Assembly (NCBI GenBank): GCA_023475455.1
Contig: JAMCVR010000112.1
Span: forward strand, 1 to 10,391
DNA length: 10,391 nucleotides
Direction: 5' to 3'
Source of the DNA: Thermoplasmatota archaeon
GTDB taxonomy: Bacteria > Pseudomonadota > Gammaproteobacteria > Burkholderiales > Thiobacillaceae
The notes under the pieces were generated by a model. That model saw nothing but the letters and a program-made list of their open reading frames with translations. It was not told the origin of the DNA and ran no database searches. Positions 1 through 6,174 of the stretch are shown here, in pieces. The position numbers were made by a program, and so were the translations under genes. Every line of letters starts with the position of its first letter. The stretch's first letter is position 1.

Positions 1-14
1 CGCGCGCGCTTCCG

Positions 15-1067
15 TCATGCCAGCCCTAAAGGATTGTCGGGATCGATGCCGGGCATGAAGGGCAGGCCGCGCTCGCGGTGGGTGACCTGATAGACGCAGC
101 CGATCCAGTTGCCGACCACCGCCTCGGCGGTGTCGTGCCAGGTGTTGTCGAGCAGCGGCAGCAGGAGCGCCTCGGGGAAGGCCAGCGCCTCGCCCGCCTG
201 CATGCGGCTGCCGAACTCGGCCAGCAGCGCCTGCGCCTGGCGGTTGAAATAGCGCGCCGGGAAGGGCGGGAACGCGGACAGCTTGCCGGCGGCGGCCAGC
301 AGCAGGTCGCGCTTGTATTCCTTCAGGAGCGACACCGTGTCGTATTCGGGATGGCCCTGGAAGAACACCGTGCGCAGACCGTCGCGGCTCACCGCCAGAT
401 GCACGCCGGCCTCCGCGCTTTCGACCAGTACCTTGACCCCGGCCGCCTCGAACTGCGCGCGCGACACGTCGTTCCAGCGCGAATGCGGCACATCGAAGCG
501 GGTGTTGACGTCGGCCACCAGCGGGTGGCGCGCGTCGGTGACGCGGTGTTCGAACACGCCCCAGATTTTCTGCGGCTGCTTCACCCGCGTCTGGCCGTGG
601 CGGAACTGCATCACCGCATGGGTGGCGAGGCACGAGCACAGCGTCGAGGTGACATGGTCCCAGGCCCAGTCGATCACCTCGATCAGCGGTTGCCAGAACG
701 GCTCGTCGGCGAGATTGGCGTGGCTGACGTTGGCGCCGGTGATGATGAGCGCGTCGAGCCCCGCCGCGCGGATGGCATCGAAGGGTTCGTAATACTGCGC
801 GATGTGCGCCCGCGCCGTTTCATTGCGCGGCAGCGTCGGCAGGGTGAAGGGGTGCATGTAGAACTGCGCGATCGGGTTGGATTCGCCGACCAGCCGGTAG
901 AACTGCCGCTCGGTCGCCTCCAGCGCCGCGTCCGGCATCATGTTCAAGAGGCCGACGTGCAGCTCGCGGATTTCCTGCTGCGCGGCGCGGTCGGTCGACA
1001 GCACCGTGATACCGTCGCGGCGCAGGCGGTCGAAGGTGGGCAGGGCGTTATGCGCGACCAGCGGCAT
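15..1067 (-). CDS. metA: Homoserine O-acyltransferase, MetA family (probably succinyltransferase)
   Basis: This 350-residue cytoplasmic enzyme acylates the hydroxyl of L-homoserine, the first committed step of methionine synthesis. It has the MetA (class I glutamine-amidotransferase-like) fold, not the alpha/beta-hydrolase MetX fold. Visible family motifs are LNMMPDAALEATERQF near residues 41-56, ITGANVS at 109-115, the nucleophile region STLCSCLATHA with the likely catalytic Cys146, and GHPEYD at 238-243 with His239 and Glu241 of the catalytic triad. By eye it aligns with E. coli MetA (309 residues, from memory) along most of its length and is about 40 residues longer, mainly towards the C-terminus. 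The start is supported by GGAG about 6 bases upstream. The position that helps set acyl-CoA choice (Gly in succinyl-, Glu in acetyl-transferring enzymes) is Ser115 here, so succinyl versus acetyl is uncertain. It lies 115 bp downstream of the P-loop gene on the same strand. The stop is 14 bases from the window edge. Confidence 0.93.
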   Translation of the reverse strand: MPLVAHNALPTFDRLRRDGITVLSTDRAAQQEIRELHVGLLNMMPDAALEATERQFYRLVGESNPIAQFYMHPFTLPTLPRNETARAHIAQYYEPFDAIRAAGLDALIITGANVSHANLADEPFWQPLIEVIDWAWDHVTSTLCSCLATHAVMQFRHGQTRVKQPQKIWGVFEHRVTDARHPLVADVNTRFDVPHSRWNDVSRAQFEAAGVKVLVESAEAGVHLAVSRDGLRTVFFQGHPEYDTVSLLKEYKRDLLLAAAGKLSAFPPFPARYFNRQAQALLAEFGSRMQAGEALAFPEALLLPLLDNTWHDTAEAVVGNWIGCVYQVTHRERGLPFMPGIDPDNPLGLA

Positions 1068-1093
1068 GGCGGCTCTCCATCGGTTCAGATTTC

Positions 1094-1173
1094 ACAAGGA
1101 GGACGCGGAGGGCACGGGGGAGACTCTCCTTGTTTTTACTCTGCGTCCTCTGTGTCCTCTGTGTCCTCTTTGT
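1094..1173. repeat. 80-bp inverted-repeat element, CACAGAGGA family
   Basis: The element fills most of the gap between metA and the P-loop gene. Its outer ends are inverted copies with one mismatch (ACAAGGAGGAC at 1094-1104, GTCCTCTTTGT at 1163-1173). An inner pair also matches with one mismatch (GAGGACGCGGAG at 1099-1110, CTCTGCGTCCTC at 1139-1150). The right arm has three 9-bp units of the type GYGTCCTCT at 1143-1169. It shares the core CCTTGTTTTT-n-CTCTG with the larger element at 6033-6174, so both belong to one family. The T-run at 1133-1137 points away from the flanking minus-strand genes, so it is not a terminator for them. Confidence 0.75.
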
Positions 1174-1182
1174 AGACATCCT

Positions 1183-2031
1183 TCACGCCTTCCGCGCAAT
1201 CGCCGTTTCCAGCAGCGCCAGAAAATCGCGCTCGTCGCGCACCCGCGCCACTTCCTGCGAGGTCACGGTGTAGCCGTGCGGTTTGGCGATCGCCTCGTAG
1301 CGCGGGATGCGCGAATGGAACAGGCGCGGGAACACCCAGCGCGCGAAATCGTCGGGCTCGATCTGCGCCACGAATTCGACGCCCTTTTCCTGCAGATAGA
1401 CCGGCAGCTGCTCGGCGAGGAAGGCCGGACGGAAATACAGCGGCTTGGGGTCGGACTGCGCGCGGCGGATCAGCGTGTCCTCCTCCTCGCGGGTGGTGGT
1501 CTGGATGTAGAGGATCAGCGTGTGCTCGGCCAGGAGCTCGACCAGGCCGGGTTCGTCCAGTTCGCACAGGCTGCCGCCGACGTCGTTGACGAAGTGCGGA
1601 TAGCCGTAGATTTCCTGGCCCTTGCGGATGAACTCGGGCACGTCCTTCATGGCGGCGATTTCGGCGTCGCGATACGCCGCCTGGCGGCGTGAGAACTCGT
1701 CCAGGCTCAATCCGCCCCACTCCGGCCCGCCCAGCTTGCCGACGAAGGTGAGGACCGGGCCGAGGTCGTGGATCTTGATGTTGTTCTTGATGTCGATCCA
1801 GTCGCGCCGCAACAGGTCGCGCAGGAAGGGCACCTGCATCGCCTGCTGCTTGATCAGGTCGAGGATGGGTTCATCCAGGTAGCGCGTGCCGATGCGGTAG
1901 TCGCCGGAAAAATGGAACCAGTCGTGGCCGCGCAGCATGGAGGAGATGTGCGTCTTACCGACGCCTGACATGCCGAGCAGGGTAATGCGCTTGGTCGGCC
2001 AGGCGCGGAAGGATTCGGGGGTGAAATGCAT
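1183..2031 (-). CDS. P-loop ATPase/kinase-like protein of unknown function
   Basis: The 282-residue product has a clear Walker A motif, GMSGVGKTH, at residues 20-28, so it should bind ATP or GTP. A following segment, FHFSGDYRIG at 39-48, sits where shikimate- and adenylate-kinase-like P-loop enzymes carry substrate-binding Asp residues. The hydrophobic strand TLILYIQTTT at 171-180 is followed by REEEDTLIRRAQ, which could hold lid-type Arg residues. There is no signal peptide or membrane segment, so it is probably cytoplasmic. The substrate cannot be told from the sequence. The chosen start has no convincing Shine-Dalgarno sequence but gives a natural N-terminus 18 residues before the P-loop strand. 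It points into metA across a 115-bp gap, so co-transcription is possible, though a repeat element lies between. A kinase of a small metabolite and a regulatory ATPase are both possible. Confidence 0.8.
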   Translation of the reverse strand: MHFTPESFRAWPTKRITLLGMSGVGKTHISSMLRGHDWFHFSGDYRIGTRYLDEPILDLIKQQAMQVPFLRDLLRRDWIDIKNNIKIHDLGPVLTFVGKLGGPEWGGLSLDEFSRRQAAYRDAEIAAMKDVPEFIRKGQEIYGYPHFVNDVGGSLCELDEPGLVELLAEHTLILYIQTTTREEEDTLIRRAQSDPKPLYFRPAFLAEQLPVYLQEKGVEFVAQIEPDDFARWVFPRLFHSRIPRYEAIAKPHGYTVTSQEVARVRDERDFLALLETAIARKA

Positions 2032-2075
2032 GGGGTCGATTTTCGGATGATTAGCGCGAAGCCTACCGAAAAGCC

Positions 2076-3896
2076 ATGCAATTAAAAAGGTTCTTCGCAG
2101 ATTACAAGCGGGATCGTTGCCGGGCGGAGGGGGCCGTGGATCAATCGTCTATCTTGGAAAAGCAATCAACGGTCCGCCGCTCGCATCTCTCGCCAGCCAA
2201 ACCCCTGGCTTGCTCAGCGCAGATGCCGGCCTACAGTAAAAGCGTTTCTCTCCCTGTGCAAAGGAGAAAACGACCTCCGAAAGGCCGTCTTAAACCAACC
2301 ATGCCCAAGCTTTCCCTCATCGAATCCGAAGCCGCGCGGCTGGTGGGCCGCATACCCGAGGCCAGGCGGCGCGCACGCCAGCAAGCGCTGATCGATTTGT
2401 GTGAAACGCACTGGCTGGAAATTCGCGGGCCGGAGCCGGCCACCCCGCTGGCGCATGCGCTGTGGTCGACCACCCCGCCATGCGCGGACCTGCTGGCGGA
2501 TTTGTTTGCGGCAGGCGATGGGCGACTGGATGGGTTGCCGCATGGCCGGAAAGCGCCGCAGGCGTTTGCGCTACTGGTGCTGGCCGAGATCGAGCGCGGC
2601 AATGCGGAAGGAATAAGGCTCGCCCACGAGCCCATGATGTTATTCGAGTCGCCCACCGCAGGGACGCGCTACGCCGAGGGGGTTGCGGCCGCCCTGCGCG
2701 GCAGCGGCGAAGCGCTGCATGTGCATCCCCACGACTCACGGCCTGCACTATTGAAAGCGCTGGCCTGCATCGCGGCGCAAACCCGGCGCTGTGATCTCAG
2801 AGCGATGACAGGCGTGATCGGCCTGCTGGCTTCACTGCCCGTGGGCGCCCAAGCCGCGGATGAGGCGCTTGAACGGCTGCGTGGCAAACTGGGCGAGACA
2901 GGCGTGCACTTCCAGGGCATCGATGAAGATCACCGAAAAGCCATGCAATTAAAAAGGTTCTTCGCAGATTACAAGCGGGATTGTTGCCGGGCGGAGGGGG
3001 CCGTGGATCAATCGTCTATCTTGGAAAAGCAATCAACGGTCCGCCGCTCGCATCTCTCGCCAGCCAAACCCCTGGCTTGCTCAGCGCAGATGCCGGCCTA
3101 CAGTAAAAGCGTTTCTCTCCCTGTGCAAAGGAGAAAACGACCTCCGAAAGGCCGTCTTAAACCAACCATGCCCAAGCTTTCCCTCATCGAATCCGAAGCC
3201 GCGCGGCTGGTGGGCCGCATACCCGAGGCCAGGCGGCGCGCACGCCAGCAAGCGCTGATCGATTTGTGTGAAACGCACTGGCTGGAAATTCGCGGGCCGG
3301 AGCCGGCCACCCCGCTGGCGCATGCGCTGTGGTCGACCACCCCGCCATGCGCGGACCTGCTGGCGGATTTGTTTGCGGCAGGCGATGGGCGACTGGATGG
3401 GTTGCCGCATGGCCGGAAAGCGCCGCAGGCGTTTGCGCTACTGGTGCTGGCCGAGATCGAGCGCGGCAATGCGGAAGGAATAAGGCTCGCCCACGAGCCC
3501 ATGATGTTATTCGAGTCGCCCACCGCAGGGACGCGCTACGCCGAGGGGGTTGCGGCCGCCCTGCGCGGCAGCGGCGAAGCGCTGCATGTGCATCCCCACG
3601 ACTCACGGCCTGCACTATTGAAAGCGCTGGCCTGCATCGCGGCGCAAACCCGGCGCTGTGATCTCAGAGCGATGACAGGCGTGATCGGCCTGCTGGCTTC
3701 ACTGCCCGTGGGCGCCCAAGCCGCGGATGAGGCGCTTGAACGGCTGCGTGGCAAACTGGGCGAGACAGGCGTGCACTTCCAGGGCATCGATGAAGATCAC
3801 ATCCGGTTCGAGGTGCGCGGCCATGCGCACCCGCCGGTGGACACCAGACAGCTTGCCGAAATGCTGGCCGAAATCAGGCGATCGTCGCGGGGTTGA
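2076..3896 (+). CDS. Fused repeat ORF made by duplication A; unknown protein
   Basis: This is the longest open frame here, up to 606 codons, but it looks like a by-product of the tandem duplication. From the N-terminus it reads: about 75 residues translated from what looks like an upstream untranslated region; a first module starting at MPKLSLIESEAARL (residue 76) and lacking the last 31 residues; about 78 residues of upstream region again; and a complete second module from residue 365 to the end. Translation is more likely to begin at the ATG at 2301, giving 531 residues. ATG 2076 has no Shine-Dalgarno sequence, and the first 75 residues are basic and low in order. The module is rich in Ala, Leu, Arg and Glu and is probably helical. 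It has no signal peptide, no membrane segment and no motif I recognise. If the duplication is an assembly artefact, this fusion does not exist and only the 242-residue module protein is made. Confidence 0.5.
   Translation: MQLKRFFADYKRDRCRAEGAVDQSSILEKQSTVRRSHLSPAKPLACSAQMPAYSKSVSLPVQRRKRPPKGRLKPTMPKLSLIESEAARLVGRIPEARRRARQQALIDLCETHWLEIRGPEPATPLAHALWSTTPPCADLLADLFAAGDGRLDGLPHGRKAPQAFALLVLAEIERGNAEGIRLAHEPMMLFESPTAGTRYAEGVAAALRGSGEALHVHPHDSRPALLKALACIAAQTRRCDLRAMTGVIGLLASLPVGAQAADEALERLRGKLGETGVHFQGIDEDHRKAMQLKRFFADYKRDCCRAEGAVDQSSILEKQSTVRRSHLSPAKPLACSAQMPAYSKSVSLPVQRRKRPPKGRLKPTMPKLSLIESEAARLVGRIPEARRRARQQALIDLCETHWLEIRGPEPATPLAHALWSTTPPCADLLADLFAAGDGRLDGLPHGRKAPQAFALLVLAEIERGNAEGIRLAHEPMMLFESPTAGTRYAEGVAAALRGSGEALHVHPHDSRPALLKALACIAAQTRRCDLRAMTGVIGLLASLPVGAQAADEALERLRGKLGETGVHFQGIDEDHIRFEVRGHAHPPVDTRQLAEMLAEIRRSSRG
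2081..2107 (-). promoter_or_regulatory. Possible sigma-70 promoter for the P-loop gene
   Basis: Read on the minus strand, TTGTAA (2107-2102) and TTTAAT (2086-2081) are separated by 15 bases, shorter than the ideal 17. They lie about 50 bp upstream of the start codon at 2031 in the most AT-rich part of the divergent gap. The site is inside the 867-bp duplicated unit, so a second copy sits at 2948-2974, antisense within the fused ORF. Only the resemblance supports it. Confidence 0.22.
2210..2237 (+). promoter_or_regulatory. Possible weak promoter of the unknown gene (copy 1)
   Basis: TTGCTC (2210-2215) and TACAGT (2232-2237) are 16 bases apart, about 65 bp before the ATG at 2301. Both hexamers match the sigma-70 consensus poorly. 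The purine run AAAGGAG lies some 30 bases before that ATG, too far to act as its ribosome binding site. A second copy is at 3077-3104. Confidence 0.18.
3168..3896 (+). other. Intact parental form of the unknown gene (242 aa)
   Basis: This is the complete copy of the module inside the fused ORF, from ATG 3168 to TGA 3894-3896, and probably the ancestral gene. The 242-residue product starts MPKLSLIESEAARLVGRIPE and ends LAEMLAEIRRSSRG. It is probably soluble and mostly helical; the C-terminal third includes a His-rich patch, VRGHAHPPVD. I do not recognise the family. The ATG has no good ribosome binding site, so an upstream start such as ATG 3090 (MPAYSKS) cannot be excluded. It ends 61 bp before the convergent peroxidase 3' end in copy 1 of duplication B. 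Confidence 0.6.
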
Positions 3897-3957
3897 GAAA
3901 CCGTCCGCAGCAGGCTCGGGGGCCGTCGCAAGGCGGAGGGGGAGCCGGTGAATCGCC

Positions 3958-4303
3958 TTACCGCTTGCCTTTAGGTTGCCAGCCGTCGGTGAGGGTCTTC
4001 ATGAAGGCGACGATGTCGTCGATTTCGCGCGCCGTGAGCCCCAGATCGCCCAGTTCGTCGCGATTGACGTTGGCGATCACCTCCGGCGCCGGCCAGCATT
4101 TCTGCTTCAGCGCGGTTTCTTCGGTGACCAGGCGCTTGCCGCACAGCGGCTTCTTGTCGCGGTCGTTGTAGAACACCACCGTGCCGCGCAGGGTCTTGAA
4201 GTAGCCGTTGTGCATGTACGGACCGGTCAGTTCGATGTTGCGCAGGGTCGGCACCTTGAATTTGCCGTCCTCGGAGCGCTTGTTGACGGTGGCCCCCAGG
4301 CCG
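3958..4303 (-). pseudogene. Duplicated 3' fragment of the di-heme peroxidase
   Basis: This is an exact copy of the peroxidase C-terminal 114 residues, from GLGATVNKRSEDG to the natural stop, including the PYMHNG loop but neither heme motif. Upstream of the junction the frame runs into antisense of the unknown gene's 3' fragment and could open at 4413, giving a meaningless 151-residue chimera. Without hemes or a signal peptide it cannot be a working peroxidase. It arises from duplication B. Confidence 0.9.
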
Positions 4304-4479
4304 CCGCGGATGAGGCGCTTGAACGGCTGCGTGGCAAACTGGGCGAGACAGGCGTGCACTTCCAGGGCATCGATGAAGATCACATCCGGTTCGAGGTGCG
4401 CGGCCATGCGCACCCGCCGGTGGACACCAGACAGCTTGCCGAAATGCTGGCCGAAATCAGGCGATCGTCGCGGGGTTGA
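4304..4479 (+). pseudogene. Duplicated 3' fragment of the unknown gene
   Basis: The last 57 codons of the unknown gene (ADEALERLRGKLGETG to the TGA at 4477-4479) are repeated here without their 5' part. The frame is open further upstream, but only through antisense of the duplicated peroxidase fragment. There is no start signal of its own, so it is probably not expressed as a useful protein. It is part of copy 2 of duplication B. Confidence 0.9.
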
Positions 4480-4540
4480 GAAACCGTCCGCAGCAGGCTC
4501 GGGGGCCGTCGCAAGGCGGAGGGGGAGCCGGTGAATCGCC

Positions 4541-5719
4541 TTACCGCTTGCCTTTAGGTTGCCAGCCGTCGGTGAGGGTCTTCATGAAGGCGACGATGTC
4601 GTCGATTTCGCGCGCCGTGAGCCCCAGATCGCCCAGTTCGTCGCGATTGACGTTGGCGATCACCTCCGGCGCCGGCCAGCATTTCTGCTTCAGCGCGGTT
4701 TCTTCGGTGACCAGGCGCTTGCCGCACAGCGGCTTCTTGTCGCGGTCGTTGTAGAACACCACCGTGCCGCGCAGGGTCTTGAAGTAGCCGTTGTGCATGT
4801 ACGGACCGGTCAGTTCGATGTTGCGCAGGGTCGGCACCTTGAATTTGCCGTCCTCGGAGCGCTTGTTGACGGTGGCCCCCAGGCCGCGGTCGACCCACCG
4901 CGCGCCGGCCGGATTAAGCTGGGCCGGCAGCCGGTAGAAGGGATTGTCGGGATTGCGCGGCACCCCCAGGTTGTCGTAAGTGAAATCGGTGAACAGCGGC
5001 GGCTCGCCCCTGGGGCCCGGCTTGCTGGGATGGCAGGCCGCGCAGTTGCCCTTGTCTTCCGCTTCGAACAGCCGCAGGCCGCGCAGCTCCTGTTTCGACA
5101 ACTTCGCCTTGCCGGCGAGCCAGGCGTCGTATCTGGACGAGAAGGGGCTGAACCGCGGGGTGCGCTCGAACGCGGCCAGCGCCTCGGCGATGCGCGCGTA
5201 GGCCTGCTCGGTGTCGTCGAGCGCGCCCTTGCCGAACACGCTGTCGAATTCATGGCTGTAGGCTGCGCGGCGCGCCTTCTCCACCACGTTCCGCTTGTCC
5301 GGGTTGGCCATTTCCAGCGGATTCAGGAACGGCTCCTTGGCCTGCTCCTCGAGGGCGGCGGCACGGCCGTCGAGAAACTGGCCGCCGATGTACAGGCCTT
5401 CTTTCTTGTCGAAATGGAAGGCCGGGCTGAAGGCGGCATACAGGGCGGTGGGCGTGTTGCGGTTGCCGACGCGGCCGGGCAGGACGCCCTTCGACACCGG
5501 CAGCCGGCGGTCGGGATCGGTCATGGCCGCATTCGCGTCATGACAGGTGGCGCAGGACTGGCCCGGCGGCGAGGACAGGCCGGGGTCGAAGAACAGGGCC
5601 CGACCCAGCTGCGCCTTCGCCGTCTGCCGGCTGTTCGACGGCTTGTCGGCCAATGCGGGAAGGATCAGCGCCGCAGCCAGCGCGCCGCCCAGAATCGTCT
5701 TTTTCAACATGCCGTCCAT
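4541..5719 (-). CDS. Periplasmic di-heme cytochrome c peroxidase / MauG family
   Basis: Bacterial di-heme peroxidases reduce hydrogen peroxide to water with electrons from small cytochromes in the periplasm; MauG relatives oxidise protein residues instead. This 392-residue protein has a signal peptide (MLKKTILGG, hydrophobic core, PALA then DKP, cleavage near residue 24). It has two c-type heme sites, CATCH at 56-60 and CAACH at 226-230. GNRNTPTALYAAF at 85-97 and GPYMHNG at 305-311 are classic family loops. Met308 is the expected distal ligand of the electron-transfer heme, as in true peroxidases; MauG has Tyr. A stretch after PYMHNG carries two extra cysteines (Cys332, Cys347), longer than in the simplest members. 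The start may be Met1 or Met4 (5710); Met4 gives the cleaner signal peptide, and neither has a strong ribosome binding site. The gene is complete although its 3' end is duplicated next to it. I give no symbol because ccpA-type and mauG-type members are hard to separate. Confidence 0.9.
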   Translation of the reverse strand: MDGMLKKTILGGALAAALILPALADKPSNSRQTAKAQLGRALFFDPGLSSPPGQSCATCHDANAAMTDPDRRLPVSKGVLPGRVGNRNTPTALYAAFSPAFHFDKKEGLYIGGQFLDGRAAALEEQAKEPFLNPLEMANPDKRNVVEKARRAAYSHEFDSVFGKGALDDTEQAYARIAEALAAFERTPRFSPFSSRYDAWLAGKAKLSKQELRGLRLFEAEDKGNCAACHPSKPGPRGEPPLFTDFTYDNLGVPRNPDNPFYRLPAQLNPAGARWVDRGLGATVNKRSEDGKFKVPTLRNIELTGPYMHNGYFKTLRGTVVFYNDRDKKPLCGKRLVTEETALKQKCWPAPEVIANVNRDELGDLGLTAREIDDIVAFMKTLTDGWQPKGKR

Positions 5720-5829
5720 CTCGCAAGCGTCGGAACCCCGTCGAGGCAGGCAGGCCCCGAACGGCTAAATCTTTGTCGGCACCGGGCCGCAAGCTTCATT
5801 GTAAATCCGGGCCAACTCGAAGTGATCGT

Positions 5830-5937
5830 TCACTTACAGACGTAAACGCGTTCTGTCAGGCGCTGGGCGCCGCTCGCCGCATAGCCGGCCGCGACCGCCC
5901 AGACCATCGCTGTCGAGCGTAGGCACACCTTCTTCAT
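5830..5937 (-). CDS. Possible 35-residue ORF resembling a signal peptide
   Basis: The product begins MKKVCLRSTAMVWAVAAGYA and continues ASGAQRLTERVYVCK before a TGA. The Lys-Lys start, hydrophobic stretch and SGAQ region look like an export signal, but almost no mature protein follows. It could be the 5' remnant of a lost exported protein, a tiny secreted peptide or chance. AAGG directly abuts the ATG, too close to serve as a ribosome binding site. It overlaps the 57-codon ORF at 5834-6007 in another frame. Confidence 0.2.
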   Translation of the reverse strand: MKKVCLRSTAMVWAVAAGYAASGAQRLTERVYVCK

Positions 5938-6007
5938 CCTTCATCGCGTCACCGTGCAGGTTCGCCCATGTCTGCGCATCGGACATTGGCAGGGTCAGGC
6001 TGAGCAC
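5834..6007 (-). CDS. Possible 57-residue ORF with a good ribosome binding site
   Basis: A GTG start at 6007 is preceded by AAGGA with a 6-base gap, the best ribosome binding site in this gene-poor stretch. The product begins MLSLTLPMSDAQTWANLHGD and ends in an Arg-rich tail (APDRTRLRL) that looks like out-of-frame translation of the overlapping 35-codon ORF. The N-terminal 25 residues look more protein-like than the rest, so a frameshifted or decayed gene is possible. I recognise no family. Confidence 0.22.
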   Translation of the reverse strand: MLSLTLPMSDAQTWANLHGDAMKDEEGVPTLDSDGLGGRGRLCGERRPAPDRTRLRL

Positions 6008-6032
6008 GATTTATCCTTAAAACCGCATTTGA

Positions 6033-6174
6033 ACCACAGAGGCACAGAGGCACAGAGGCACAGAGAAAGACAAGAAATCAATAGGTTACCCACACTTGCC
6101 CACTCACCCGATAGGTGACTGGGCATCGCGACGTAAGTCCTTGTTTTTCCTCTGTGTCTCTGTGCCTCTGTGGT
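6033..6174. repeat. 142-bp MITE-like inverted-repeat element, CACAGAGG family
   Basis: The left end (6033-6073) has three perfect CACAGAGG units plus a partial fourth and then AAAGACAAG. The right end (6140-6174) is the inverted counterpart, CTTGTTTTTCCTCTGTG onward to CTCTGTGGT, with one 8-bp unit fewer. The 66 bases between them hold a separate hairpin. No ORF or transposase is inside, and I see no convincing target-site duplication. It shares its repeat unit and TCCTTGTTTTT core with the element at 1094-1173. Such CACAGAGG palindromes are, from memory, scattered between genes in many proteobacterial genomes. Confidence 0.8.
6099..6123. other. Hairpin in the centre of the 142-bp element
   Basis: CCCA-C-TCACC at 6099-6108 pairs with GGTGA-C-TGGG at 6114-6123 around the five-base loop CGATA, giving nine base pairs with one central C-C mismatch. 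It sits between the long terminal inverted repeats, so a transcript could form a cruciform-like nested structure. There is no T-run, so it is not a simple terminator. Confidence 0.65.

Larger units (their letters stand above)
2065..3800. repeat. Tandem duplication A, 867-bp unit x2
   Basis: Bases 2065-2933 match 2932-3800 at an offset of exactly 867. The match stops on the left at 2064 (T against C) and on the right at 2934/3801 (C against A). Only AC is shared at the junction. The one internal difference I found is C2115 against T2982, changing Arg to Cys in the translated frame. The unit holds the upstream region of the unknown gene plus all but its last 31 codons. Because 867 is divisible by three, the reading frame continues from copy 1 into copy 2. 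Confidence 0.97.
3720..4887. repeat. Tandem duplication B, 583-bp unit x2
   Basis: Bases 3720-4304 match 4303-4887 at an offset of 583, with no difference seen. The match ends at 3719/4302 (A against C) and at 4305/4888 (C against G), and only GC is shared at the junction. The unit contains the last 57 codons of the unknown gene, the 61-bp convergent gap and the last 114 codons of the peroxidase. It overlaps duplication A by 81 bp, so that stretch appears three times (2853-2933, 3720-3800, 4303-4383). No reading frame of a complete gene is broken. Confidence 0.97.

Noticed and set aside
1117..1137. GGAG/CTCC hairpin followed by TTTTT, resembling a plus-strand terminator
   Set aside because: No plus-strand gene lies upstream, the stem is four pairs, and the T-run is the shared core of the repeat family.
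78..1175. Plus-strand open frame of 365 codons opposite metA
   Set aside because: It is the antisense of a well-recognised MetA gene; the product is Arg/Gln/Val-rich with no family features. This is typical of the antisense frame in GC-rich DNA.
3929..3959. Possible bidirectional terminator (AAGGCG...CGCCTT) between the convergent genes
   Set aside because: The stem is only six pairs with an 18-base loop and no T-run, so it is too weak to call.
4559..5845. Plus-strand open frame of 428 codons opposite the peroxidase
   Set aside because: The minus strand encodes a clear di-heme protein with signal peptide and both heme motifs. The antisense product has no recognisable motif.
6035..6065. Short direct repeats that could suggest a CRISPR array
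   Set aside because: The 8-bp CACAGAGG units are contiguous with no spacers and form one arm of an inverted-repeat element.
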